Assembly: GCA_951799445.1 (NCBI GenBank)
Contig: OX637294.1
Location: 20,113,452-20,177,451 of the forward strand
Direction of reading: 5' to 3'
DNA: 64,000 bases
Source: Pseudisothecium myosuroides
Taxonomy: Eukaryota > Streptophyta > Bryopsida > Hypnales > Lembophyllaceae
Numbering within the stretch: position 1 is the stretch's first letter; each line of letters opens with the position of its first letter. Of the stretch, positions 48,721-60,200 are shown in pieces. The notes below the pieces were generated by a model. That model saw only the letters and a list, made by a program, of their open reading frames with translations, searched no databases and had not been told where the DNA came from. Made by a program: the position numbers and the translations under genes.

Positions 48721-49538
48721 CAGACAAAAAAAAAATAAAAATGTTCACCGGAAACTTCTTCCCGGCTTCCTATGTACTTGCTCTTCCGACTTTACCTACA
48801 CCTTAGACGTCCCGCAGACTGATGCGCTTAGTGTCTTCCAAACCAGTGAAAAATAAATCAAAAAATCATTGAATTTCAAAACGACAGGATGAGAAGTTGA
48901 AAGTGCTCCTCTAAACATTTCACAAATACTTTCTGAGAATACCGGTAGTGGAATAGGAGCAATAACCGACGTGCTTAATTAGGAAACCGGTTGAAAATTT
49001 CTAGGGAGTTCCAATTAAGCTCCCCGAAGTATGGATTCGCGTGTTAATTTTGCCGAGTTCTTACGAGTCGTTGCCACCACTCCCTTTCACTTCACCTTTC
49101 TGTTTTATTTCTGGGGCACAAACTAAAAGGAATTTCAATTGTAAGAAAGTGTGTTACACCAACTTTCACCTTTAATTGATCGAATTTTTGTGTTGCTGAC
49201 TTCCGTCAACTGATAGAGCGGAATTGTTATGCAAGGTCAAGAGTCATTCTTACAAGCCATAGAATTCTGCTTTTAGTTCTGCGCCTAAGAGGTCTCCAGA
49301 ACTCGCAATTGTCGAGGCGGTGGACGCGCTCTGGCAATAGTTGACTCCAATCGACGTGCTGCGCGCTGCATGTTTTCTTTGGGCCTTCAATCTTTTCCAA
49401 GGATCCCTGGTCGGGACGGAGCTTAACTTACTTTCGTTAGCATCTGATTTCTTTCGGTAACTTTTTTGTTCCTTGACTAGTTTGCAGCCGCTGTTGCAGT
49501 TGAGCCTGAGGGCATCCAATTGCACTGATCCGGCCATC
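48721..49538 (+). promoter_or_regulatory. upstream region of the LRR-RLP gene
   Basis: About 800 bp with no recognised coding content, expected to hold promoter and 5' UTR. No clear TATA box was identified. Confidence 0.35.
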
Positions 49539-52500
49539 ATGAAGGGAATTGGCGTTCCATCTTTGCTGCTCACGCTCTCTCTGTTCAGTTTGCTGAGAAC
49601 GACGACTGGGGTGTTCTCCGCACCCAATGTCGCCGATCACCATTTGGAAACTCACCTGATGGAATCGAAGACTCTGTCCACGGGCGAGCGAGTGAGCTCT
49701 CCCGAGAAGATGCACCGTCATTACATGCAAACCTGGAAACGAAGAACCGCCGAAGCGAGCGCTCACCAGTGGCGAGCAAAGCGTGCCGCCATAGCCAGCG
49801 AATCTCATGGCAGGAAGCTTTCCGTCAGCAGGAGCCTCGTGGCTGCCAACGCCACCACCGAGGTAGAGGCACTCCTTGCCTTCCGAAGCGCCATTCCAAC
49901 GGACCCCACTGGAGCCCTAACCAATTGGTCTTTGGAAAACAAGGCCTCGCACTGCTCCACTTGGAAAGGGATCATTTGTGACGATTATGGGCAAGTGACT
50001 GAAATTGAGCTTGGCGATTTAAGGTTGAACGGCACGATCTCTCCCTCGATAGGCGACCTTGCCCATTTGGCGACTCTCAACCTCAGTGGAAGCAGCTTGT
50101 GGGGCGCCATTCCTTCCTCGTTGGGACGGTGCCAGAATCTGTCGGTGCTGGATTTGAGTCAAAACTCCTTGGGCGGGCAGGTCCCTGCGGAGCTTTTCAC
50201 GTTGCCGAGGCTTCAGATTCTGTGGCTTTCGAATAACGCCTTTTCTGGTCGTCTTCCTGAAGTTGTAGAGGCGATTGGATGCCAGAGTTTGACGAATTTG
50301 TGGATCGACAAGAGTGAAATCTCTGGAACCCTTCCAAGCAGCTTGAGTAAATGTCAGAATTTGGAGACTGTATCGCTTTCGCAAAATCATTTGAATGGAA
50401 GCATTCCTGCAGCTCTTGGTGACTTGCATCAACTCCAAGAGCTGTGGTTGGATAATAACGACTTCTCAGGTGAGTCTCTATGTGCATTTGTTTCCTTATA
50501 AGGAGGATTTCAAGTGAAATTTTTGAACTTGTTCGCCTCTGCGACATCATCGTGCTAATTTCATGAATCCTCGCATCACTTTTTCATTGCCAGCGATGCA
50601 TCAGATTATTTACAGTTTCTTCCGGGAAAATATTCTGGTCTGGCCGAAGGTGCTAACTAGGCTACGGTACGCAGGGTTTTTAGATCTTATCAAAACTAGG
50701 CTGATACGTCCTGCGCTAAATTGCAGTTGCTTTCTGTGATTTGAATATCCACAAAACACCATTTCGTGTTTTGCAGGTCACATTCCTAGTGAATTGGGGT
50801 CGCTGACGAAGCTTCAATATCTTATCCTGGAGGCCAACAATCTCAGTGGCGAAATTCCTCCGTCCCTTGGAACTCTAAGCGAGCTGCTAGCGCTGGACTT
50901 GAAAAGCAACAATCTGACGGGCCCTATTCCCGCTTTCCTGGGAAATTGTACATCCCTAGTCAATCTGATGTTGGGTTACAACAACCTCACTGGAACCATA
51001 CCAAAAGAACTTGGAAACTTGAGTCTTATCGAAATTTTTGACTTTGAGTACAACCGCCAGCTCACCGGCCCTGTTCCTGGCTTTCTTTCCAAGTGTTCCG
51101 AGTTGAGAAATTTGTTCCTCGGTAAGTGCGCTTTCACAAGCATAGCCCCAGAGATATGGAGCCTGAAAAATTTGGAACAAGTAGCCCTCTTTTCAAACAA
51201 TCTGACTGGTGAGCTGCCATTAGACGTCGGAAACTGCACCAGCCTTAACTGGTTGGATCTCGGTTGGAACTATCTATTGACTGGTCCCATTCCATCAACG
51301 TTAGGATTACTGACAAACCTTTCCACCTTGAGCCTTATGATGAACAAATTCACTGGAAAAATACCACCAGAGCTTGGAAACCTAACGCAGCTTAAGAAAC
51401 TGTGGTTAGGAAGCAATTATGGTTTAAGCGGTTCTATCCCCAGAGAAGTTTCCAGACTCACAACCTTGGTGGACATTGATTTGGGGTCGTGCAGCTTCAG
51501 TGGAGCTATTCCGGATGATTTATTCACAAACAACCTCTACATCTCGAACCTCCGATTGAACAACAACCACCTGACTGGACTGCTACCGGCAACTGTGGGC
51601 AAACTTCAGTACCTTGAAACTTTATATCTCCATAACAACAAGTTCAGTGGTGGCATTCCGACTGAAATTGGAGTCTGCTTAAGTCTTACAGACATGGTGT
51701 TGTCAAACAACCAATTTAGTGGAACTATTCCTGCAAGTATTGGCAAGTTGTCTTACCTTAAAGCCACTTTGGATCTGTCACAAAACCACCTTACTGGCAG
51801 GGTGCCAATTGGCCTCGGCAACTTGAAGAAGCTGCGGAGGCTTATATTAGCCGCAAATGGACTGATTGGCACCATTCCTGACGATTTGGGAGGGTGCGTA
51901 TCTTTGACTCAGTTTGACTTGTCAAATAATTCCTTCACAGGTGGTATTCCAAAGTTTCTGGGCAACTTTTCTTGTCTAGTGACTCTGGATTTATCAAACA
52001 ATGCGCTCAACGACGATGCCGTTGCTTTATCAAGTCTTAACCAGTGTCGGAAACTGGAAACTCTCATGGTCGGGCAAAACAATATCTATGGATCTTTACC
52101 TGTTAACTTCGCCAGGTGGTCAAGTTTGAAATATTTTTCTGCTACAAGCAACAAACTAACAGGAGGGATTCCTTCTTCCTTTGGAAGCATCAACTCTAGC
52201 CTTGTGCTTCTGGATTTCAGCCGAAACAAGCTTACAGGAAAATTCCCTTCCCAAGTGGATGGCTCTCCTCTCTCTGAGCTCCAAGTCCTTTTGTTTTCCC
52301 ACAATGAGATTGAAGGATCAATTCCTTCATGGTTTGGAAACTTGAAGAACTTGCACACGTTGGACTTGTCCTTCAACAAGCTCACCAGTTCCATTCCCCA
52401 GAACTTTGGTGATTTAGACGGGTACAAAGTGCAATTCAATGACGTTTCACGTTCAAAGGGTGCAGCTTTTAATGCAAACCAGAGGTTGAATACGACATTC

Positions 52501-53082
52501 GCCGGAGATACAGTGTCATATTCTTACATTCTGACGGTAACAACGTTTATGGACCTGTCTTCAAATGCGTTGCAGGGAGAGATTCCAGTAGAGATTGCAG
52601 AACTGGTTGGTATGAAATACCTGAATTTATCGAACAATAATTTTGATGGAAACCCTTGGGCAGCTGTTCAAAACTTGACGCTCCTGGAAACTCTTGACGT
52701 GTCCCAAAATAATCTCAGTGGACTCCTTCCTCCAGCGTTGCCATCTTCCTTGAGAACATTCAAAGTGTTCCTCAACAACTTTAGCGGTGCTATTCCCTTG
52801 TACCAATATGGATCATATTCAAACTCCGATTATTTGCCAGGGAATCCGGGTTTGTGTGGAAACATGATAAAGAGGCCATGCGCTGTTGAGAATGTGGATT
52901 CTCTGGATTCTCAATTTAGGGTCTCGGATTACATTTCATTCCCGGGTTTTGGAATTGGAGCAGCTGCTGGGTTCTGCATTGTGGCCATGACAGCTCTTCT
53001 TTGGGCCCCAGCTCGTCTCTTTATGTTTGGAGCACCTGCCAAGGTTCAACCTGCTTATGGCTTGTTCCGCCCGAGAAACTAA
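49539..53082 (+). CDS. LRR receptor-like protein (no kinase)
   Basis: Two exons, 49539-50469 and 50777-53082, with GT..AG borders. The split codon is the Gly of DFSG-HIP, and the protein has 1078 residues. Order: signal peptide (1-27); an unusual basic linker (about 28-105, with WKRR and RAKR); LRRNT with a Cys pair (about 106-147); more than twenty plant-type repeats (LxxLxLxxNxLxGxIP); a non-LRR island near 860-900 (starting YKVQFNDVSRSKG); a few closing repeats; NPGLCG cap; one membrane segment near 1034-1053; and a tail of about 25 residues ending GLFRPRN. There is no kinase domain, as in RLPs that signal through SOBIR1/BAK1-like partners. Ligand unknown. The ATG at 49539 is the first in-frame ATG. 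Flanked by fragments of its own family. Confidence 0.9.
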
Positions 53083-53223
53083 CAAATGTTCAAGGTGAAA
53101 AGGCTATTCTTGATGTCAGCGTTGGTAGTTTTCTTTTTCTTAATGTAATAAGAGTGCTTTCCAAGATTAGATTTACGGAGCATCTGAAAGTTCTTTGCTC
53201 ATATGTTTACAGCTTTGTTAAAT

Positions 53224-53250
53224 ACTTAGGGGTTTAGGGTTTAGGGTCTA
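53224..53250 (+). repeat. short telomere-like TTTAGGG run
   Basis: GGGGTTTAGGGTTTAGGG followed by a degenerate unit, just downstream of the RLP gene. It is long enough for a telobox but too short to show a former chromosome end. Confidence 0.6.
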
Positions 53251-53289
53251 AATCTCCTTAGCTGTCTAATAATTATTGATCAGCGTTGG

Positions 53290-53960
53290 CTAAAATTGCT
53301 GGCTAGCTGTGCAATGCACATATGTTGTGTTCCTCACGGAACGTGATAGCATTAGGATCATCCGGGGAGGACTCGTCTTTTCAAGAACTACCAGTGACTG
53401 AGTTAGACTCTCAAATATTATGATATCACAAATTTTAATCAACTTCAGGATTCCAATCCGGTTAGTGAGATTAGCATGAGAATCGTGACGTATTGCAAAG
53501 CAGAGTTTATGGTCTTTATTGCACGTAATTTGGCATCTATTGCTGAGTGGCTTTGTTTGATAAATCCAGAGCACTAGACTAGAAAAGTTGCCCAGAAACT
53601 TTGAAACACCACCTGTAAACCAATTGCTGAATAAGTCAAACAGTTTCAAAGATAAGCACCCACCCAAATCGTCAGGAACGGTACCATTCAAAACACTTGC
53701 AGACAGGTCCAGCTCTTCAAGCTTGGTCAAGTTGAATGTTGCCGGTACTTAGACACGTTTGTGAGAGCCACAGTGTCCAGGTGCTCAAGATTTCCAAGCT
53801 CTGTCGGTATTTTCTAGTGCACGAATTCATCGTAAGACTCAATTTGGTAAGGTTTGTCAGCATTCGTAAAGTAGGTGGAGTGCAATTAGAGATAACCAAC
53901 CGACATCCAACCTTGTAAGACTGGTGCAATTTTCAACTTCGAACGTCAGCTACTGGAGTT
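53290..53960 (-). pseudogene. LRR receptor-like protein fragment (downstream)
   Basis: Minus-strand LRR pieces: LTKLSLTMNSCT (about 53830-53880) and then TKLEELDLSASVLNGTVPDD with SLKLFDLFSNWFTGG (53600-53730), ending in unrelated sequence. At the DNA level it matches the upstream fragment at 48290-48700 more closely than the intact gene. It has stops and lacks both protein ends. Confidence 0.8.
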
Positions 53961-55629
53961 CTCGTCTGGCAAGCACATGATGCCTCAACGCTGTATATGG
54001 TGAGAGACTGAGAGCTCACCATTCAGGTGTCTGCATCGTTTGTAAGGTTTACAGCACTTTGGATGTGAACCATATGCACACAGGCTCTCAACCTTAACCT
54101 TGATAGGACGGACCCTATGACCTTGTGGTCCAACATCAAAATCCTTGAATCTGTATGGTTCATTTTGTGACCAAATTTAAACGGAATTTCTAATTTTTAT
54201 TTTTCAAAGATGTAATATCATGACTTCTATAAGTCATAAAAATTTCAAATCTTTTTTGTGAAGACTTGAAATTATTATGAATTTTTGAAGAAATAGTGAA
54301 AAAATTCATATCTAATACAAAGTAAGCTTGAAAAGTATGAAAATTTCTCCATGGGTGCACATTATGGCACAGAATATCATGATGCAAACCAAATTCCAAT
54401 GCCTTTCTCGAAGTATGGTGTTAGGCCTAAAGTTCAAATGGTCAAAAAATATTTAATTTAGGATTTTTTTTCAAATTTTCAAATCAGACTAGAAACTACA
54501 CTTAGTATAATTCTTAGTAAGCTTCAATTCAATAGTTGGGCTAAAATTCAAAAAATATCGACTTTAATGGGGAAAATGAAATTGAAGAGCAAGTTGGTAG
54601 GAGTTGTCCAATACACTAAAAAGGCATCTTTTATGATCCATGGATTTGGCATCATTTTTGCTAAAATATTCTTGGTTCCTCAATTTGGGGCTTTTCACTA
54701 CCAAGAGTTGCACTGTCGCCCACACACACACTAAAAAACACTCACCAAAGAAAATCCTCTTACTATTTTGACTAAGTTATGGCATTGTTTGTCCATTTAT
54801 CAAACGTTTTATGATGCATCGTAGATGGAACTAGCATTTATAGACTGAGCATTGATGTCCAAGATTGATGTTGTATTCAGGTTCAAACTTTGAGAGGTGG
54901 GTGCATCCTCCACTTAAAGGGACGGCATTTCAAGGGATGGAGTAGTGTGTAGAAAAGATACGTAATTTTCTGGAACTTCAAGTGTCTGGGCAATCTACCT
55001 TCTTCAACCGATTCACAAATGCAATTGAAACCCATGTAGTTATACTTTTTTGCAAAAAAAGGTCTCAATTTCATGCGCTTTTGCATTAAAATATATCAAT
55101 ATTGTGCAAAAAGAAGTCTCAATTTCATGTATTTTTCATTCCACAGTTGCAAGTCAAAATTGCGTCTTCAAGCACTGTTTGTGACTGAAAAGCAAGAATA
55201 ATAATTTATCTTTTCTACATGTATTATATAAGTGGCTAGAAGTTTTATTTTCAAATTTCTAAGGTTAGCAGTATAAGGTGATAGCATTTAAAATCAATTC
55301 AATAAGCAATGGAGCATGGTTCCTAGTATTAATCTATCTAAGGTTTTGTTGGGTCTTATTGCAATTCAATTAGTTACAAAGTGATTGTAGATTACCTTAA
55401 CATGTATACTTTGGACATAGCATGAATAAACTATGAATTTTCAAAATCCTAAAAACATTTTTGAACACCTATTTCCAAAAAATTCCAAATTTTTTAGGTT
55501 AATTTTGGAGCCTGAATAGACATTTTTGTAGTGTCTTCCAAGCAATTTCGGTGTTTCGATGAATTTAAGAAGCGACATACATCGCCACACGCAACTATCC
55601 TATAACTACAGAACAGCAATACTAAACTT
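53961..55629. other. intergenic, no gene seen
   Basis: AT-rich, with small internal repetition near 55025-55125 (TGCAAAAA..GTCTCAATTTCATG occurs twice). Confidence 0.4.
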
Positions 55630-56035
55630 TGTATAAATGTTGTCATCCGGCAAGCTCTAAATAAAGTTTTAAAAGATTCCAAAAAGATCCCAGCTGTTTG
55701 TTTTCTAAAACCGACCCATAACTTGCACGGGAAAACAGCGTCCGCTCTGCTCACTTGACCTGCCTGCCACGGGAAAATGCCAAGCGGAGTGTCGCCATTT
55801 TAACGAAATTGATGTTCCTTCAGGAAGAACGATCCTGCATGCGCATATTGATGGAATACAAGTGTTGCGGAGATTTAGAGCAAGCTCTCTGTGCAGTGAG
55901 TTGATTTTTGGCTACTCGTTTTTGCACATTCGTACGATCAAGCTACAGTCGGACCTCAATAATGGATAAACTAAATCATCTATGCTAGTGACATTTCTGT
56001 TACTCCCTCGAAAACTACAAAGGAGATAGTTAAGT
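55630..56035 (+). repeat. third copy of the 3D-locus flanking repeat
   Basis: 55630-55865 matches 41082-41345. About 55900-56035 matches the 3' flank of 3D gene A (38540-38680: TTTTGCACATTC, TATGGATAAGCT-like and CTAGAAAACTGCGAAGGAG-like words). It lacks the 1.1-kb foldback and so shows the empty insertion site. Confidence 0.75.
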
Positions 56036-57203
56036 GAACATTTGTCATTCAAGAATGTTGTGCACATTCACATGATTAGAGCTACAACATATTCGACGTA
56101 CACATAGATCTTTTCTTAGTTTTGGAAACTTTCTCATTTCCTCTCTGTTCATTTCAGCAGTTTTTCTTGGTAATAATATATTTTCAAGTATGAATTGTTT
56201 TCCTCCTACCCTGCCCCTGTATTCAAAGAGTCAGGTTCATGAAACAGCTCCTATTCAAAGCTCCGCTCTTTATTACACCGACCTGGTTGTAATGCAGACC
56301 AATTGGACTGAGACTTGGAAGTCAGCGAAGGCATTTTGTAAGGAAAGCTTGGCACCAAGTTTTGCAATTCTCAACCATTGCTTCCGTGACATCACCATTG
56401 AAACTAGTATAGAACCCACTCTCATAAGCTTGACAATGGCTTTGGTGGAATCTTGAGAACAGGGTTCCAATTGCTCCGTTCCTCTCGGCAACCAATTCCG
56501 AACTGCAATTCGAAAGTTGGTGCAAATTGTGAACTAGCTAACAACCTCGCTTCTTATGTTCAATAGAGTTTTCCTTATTTTTGTTCATTTCATAAGGCAA
56601 CTCATTCGGTGTTTCTTACACTTTTCGGTCTGATCATTCACAACGTGGACAATAGCAAGAGCAGTTAGTACATAGCCATAAGAACACCGAAAAACGCTGC
56701 CGTATTTCGAATCATGCCTTCAACACGTCATTGATGGAAAAGAGGGACAAAAGTTTTCACTCCCCTCGTGAACACAGTTCTTTCTATACACGTCTGCAAG
56801 AAAAAACTAAGAAATCTACTGTGACTCCAAATCTATCACTAAAACTCTGCATCACTATCGCGCTGTTGTAACACTTGGCGGCCATAGTCAGGCCAAGCTC
56901 AAGCTCAAGCTCGAGAGAAAGTGATATCTAGGACTAAGAACCTGCTGTTAACACCATAACTTTCCGTCGTCACCGATTCAGATCACCGACATATTACTGT
57001 ACACTAAACAAAATTAATGCAGGTGGATTTTGCACATGAATCTTCGCATGGATCTCACTCATTCCTCATGAGCAGATGGCTGCTTCTCTTTCAACTTTCT
57101 TGAGTCTCCTTTCTTCGTAGATTTCTCCCACCCTAAAAACCCACTAAAGTTGATAAACACACGTTTCTTACAAAACTCTTCGAAACCAGGTGACTCTTTT
57201 CAT
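56036..57203. other. intergenic; may include the 3' UTR of the Myb gene
   Basis: No coding region recognised. The next gene to the right ends at 57204 on the minus strand. Confidence 0.4.
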
Positions 57204-60200
57204 TCATTCCACATGCGTAGCCTGTGCATCTGGCTTCTCATGCAATTTGCTAGAATCTCCTTTCTTCGCAGATTTCTTCCACCCAACAAACCTTGCAACT
57301 TTGATGGACACCCGTTTCTTGTGCAGGTGAAGCTCTTTCCTTTCCGGCGCAGTGCATTGCGGCTGACTGTCCAAGCTCTCAGTTTCCGAGATTTCGTCCA
57401 CATCGGAAAGAGGTTTGGGGAAGTACCGCTTCTCCATGGAATGGGGATACTCCACTTGAACCCCATCGCGAGCCCTCCTGTCTGTTTTCCAAAGAATTTG
57501 AGCGTGTGTTTCAGGGTTCTTGTCGGTGTCGTCTTTGGGCCAATAGTTGGATGCCACGCCTCCAGGCCATCCTGGTAATGTGCAAACTGCGTTACAATGC
57601 CTGCCTTCCGCTAGAGTTGCTGATCCGTTGCAATATTGGTTCGTGGGTAGGCGGTTGGGAGAGGTTTGCAGAAGTGAAACCATGGCGTTGGCGATGTCGG
57701 CTTCTTGACTGGAGAGACGTGGAAGGTTTTGCGATTCTTCAGTAGTGCAGTTATCTTCTTTAGGATCGAACAACAGGCTTTCCTCGGACTGGTGCTTGAC
57801 CGTCAGCTTTCGGAGTAAAGCTCCCCACAAGCCCTTCGGTCTTTCTGCACCTTCATTATCTCTTGCAAATAACTCCTGAACGAGAGAACAGCGTAACAAT
57901 TAGGTTACAGGGCTCATGTTCCGGTGCTTCAAGGGCTAAGTCTCTTACTAGTGTCTGTTCTTCGCTTCTATGATCAACACCTAAATGTACTTCGAGATTC
58001 TCCATGTGAGCGCAGGTCTTAACTTCCAAAGAACACTGTTGCATTCGTTTGGTAGCTTCAAAACCAACTATGTTTGCAACGGCCAAGTCTCTCACAATTG
58101 CAACCCCTTTTTAAAATGTGTTGATAAAGCACAACATCAAAATAACAACATTGGGATAATGTTTCGAATTCTCGGTTGGTTGAAACAACATCCAGACCTA
58201 CTATTGAATTTATTAATGTTGCTTCAAAAAAATTGCTTGTTTTTACTGCTACAACGAATATTTGTGAGATTCTCCGTTTGGGTGCAGTTATTCGCATACC
58301 AAAAATGTCTACGCAAACACTTCAAGCAAAAAAAATTGCATTCTTTTCTCATGAGCTAGAGGTGTGATATGTGACTTAGTACCTGATGACTTGCACGTTC
58401 CAGACTCTCACGCATAGCTGCAACACTGATATGGGACAATGCAGGGGGGACTGCTTGCAGGGGAGTGTCAGGGCCAGGGGACGAGCATGTCGACTCGACG
58501 TCCTTGAACAGCAGCACTTGGAGCCATTTGTCCAGATTCGACTTTCCAATTTCTTTCAGTTTCTCATCATCTACATCGGCACTTTGGTGCTTCTGAATGG
58601 CATCCTTTCTCCGAACGTTGTCTAGGTGGTTCCTCAATGCCTGCAAACCTTTCTCTCCGTCAGACAATGCTTACAAAAAGTACGAAGTAACACAAATATA
58701 GAAACTTAAAATTTGTCACTAGCAACAGAAGGAAGCCTCGTGCCAAGATCGTACAGGCTTCAGAGACGGACTGCCATATAAAACCTGAATTTGGTAATTC
58801 GAGAGACAAGAAAGCAGTTTGCAAGGTTGTAGTTTTTCTGTCATGATTTTCCAGTTAGGAACTCTTGGGCTCTCTTGCGTCCCTAAGATTAACATGTCTA
58901 GCACATGAGAAACTAACTGCACCAGTTCAAGCTATTTTCTGTGCAAATAGAGCAGAGCCAGGGAGTCCTTTTAAATTTTCCTACTTATACAACATTATCA
59001 GCCAGTCAGTTTTTCAGCTTTTTATGGCCTGGACTCCAGAAGAGTTTTCCAGAGTTGCCAAATGTGACATCTACGAGGTGAAAATGCTCCCATAGAAGAC
59101 TTTCTATTTTATCAAAAAACGATTATGATCCAGAAAGTTTCTACTTGTATTCATTCTGACTAGAGAATCATCCTATGGCACTCAAAAAATTACACTCGGT
59201 TCCGAAATAGAGAGCCCTAATTCAGAAGAACTGAAGAAGTAGAAAGACGAACCTGCTCTAGAAGCGCATCAAGATGTCCTTCAGACAAAAATGGAGGCCC
59301 AGTCTCCTCCGCAGCAACCTCCGAGGTCGGTATCTGAAACCGAATTTGCTGAAGAAGCTCATCCAAATACTCTTGCTTATACAAAGCCGAAGTGTCGGTG
59401 GGTTTCATTTCCTTGGAGCTTTCGGTCTGCTGCACGATGATGACGTCCTTCTGCACTTCCTGCTTGGAGTGGTCAGACCTCAATGACTCACTTGTCGAAG
59501 TCGTGTCATTGGCGGGTTCTGATGCAGGAGATTGGCCATGTTCGAAGCCATTGTAAAGGACCATGGTGAGATCATTTTCACCAGATGGTTTGGAGTTTCG
59601 AGAGCAATGGCTGGACGTCGGTCCTTCATTAAACTCGGCCTCCAACATGTTGTCATCTCTGGAGAGGCGTAGGGCAGGGCTCATCTCGTCATCGGCGAAG
59701 TCGCTGTTGCATTCACTTTCTGCCATGTGCCCATATGAGATGAGGACCTTTACATGGTGTACTGTTTGTAATCAACCGAGATTTCATGGTTTTTAAGTAG
59801 CCAACTTGATTCCATACATAGTGAAACACATAATTCAGAGAAAGAAAATTTTTATTGATCAGAACTCGTGAAGAATATTTGCATGGGTAGGTGAAAAGAT
59901 AAATAAATTTAAACAAAAGAAAACCCCAAATAACCTACTCAAAAGTGCTAGTACATAGGTCCAATAGAGGATAATATATTTGACAGATTAGGAACGATAG
60001 CTTGATCGCTAGAGTGTAAGCTAGACTTGACGTTCAATGAGGATTTCTGCTATTCAAATTGTTATTTTATTAAATCCCTAAAGGACTGAGACTCCATGGT
60101 TTTAATATGATTGGTTATATCTTGAAAATTCAACAAGTCAGACGGGGTTAAAATTTATATCACTAGAATTAGTGGACATTGCATGAGTTGGTACAAAAGT

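Noticed and set aside
50956..51239. Minus-strand frames inside the RLP gene
   Set aside because: They are antisense shadows of the repetitive LRR coding sequence.
56880..56925. Short CAAGCT/CTCAAG repetition
   Set aside because: Only three short units, too little to call a repeat feature.
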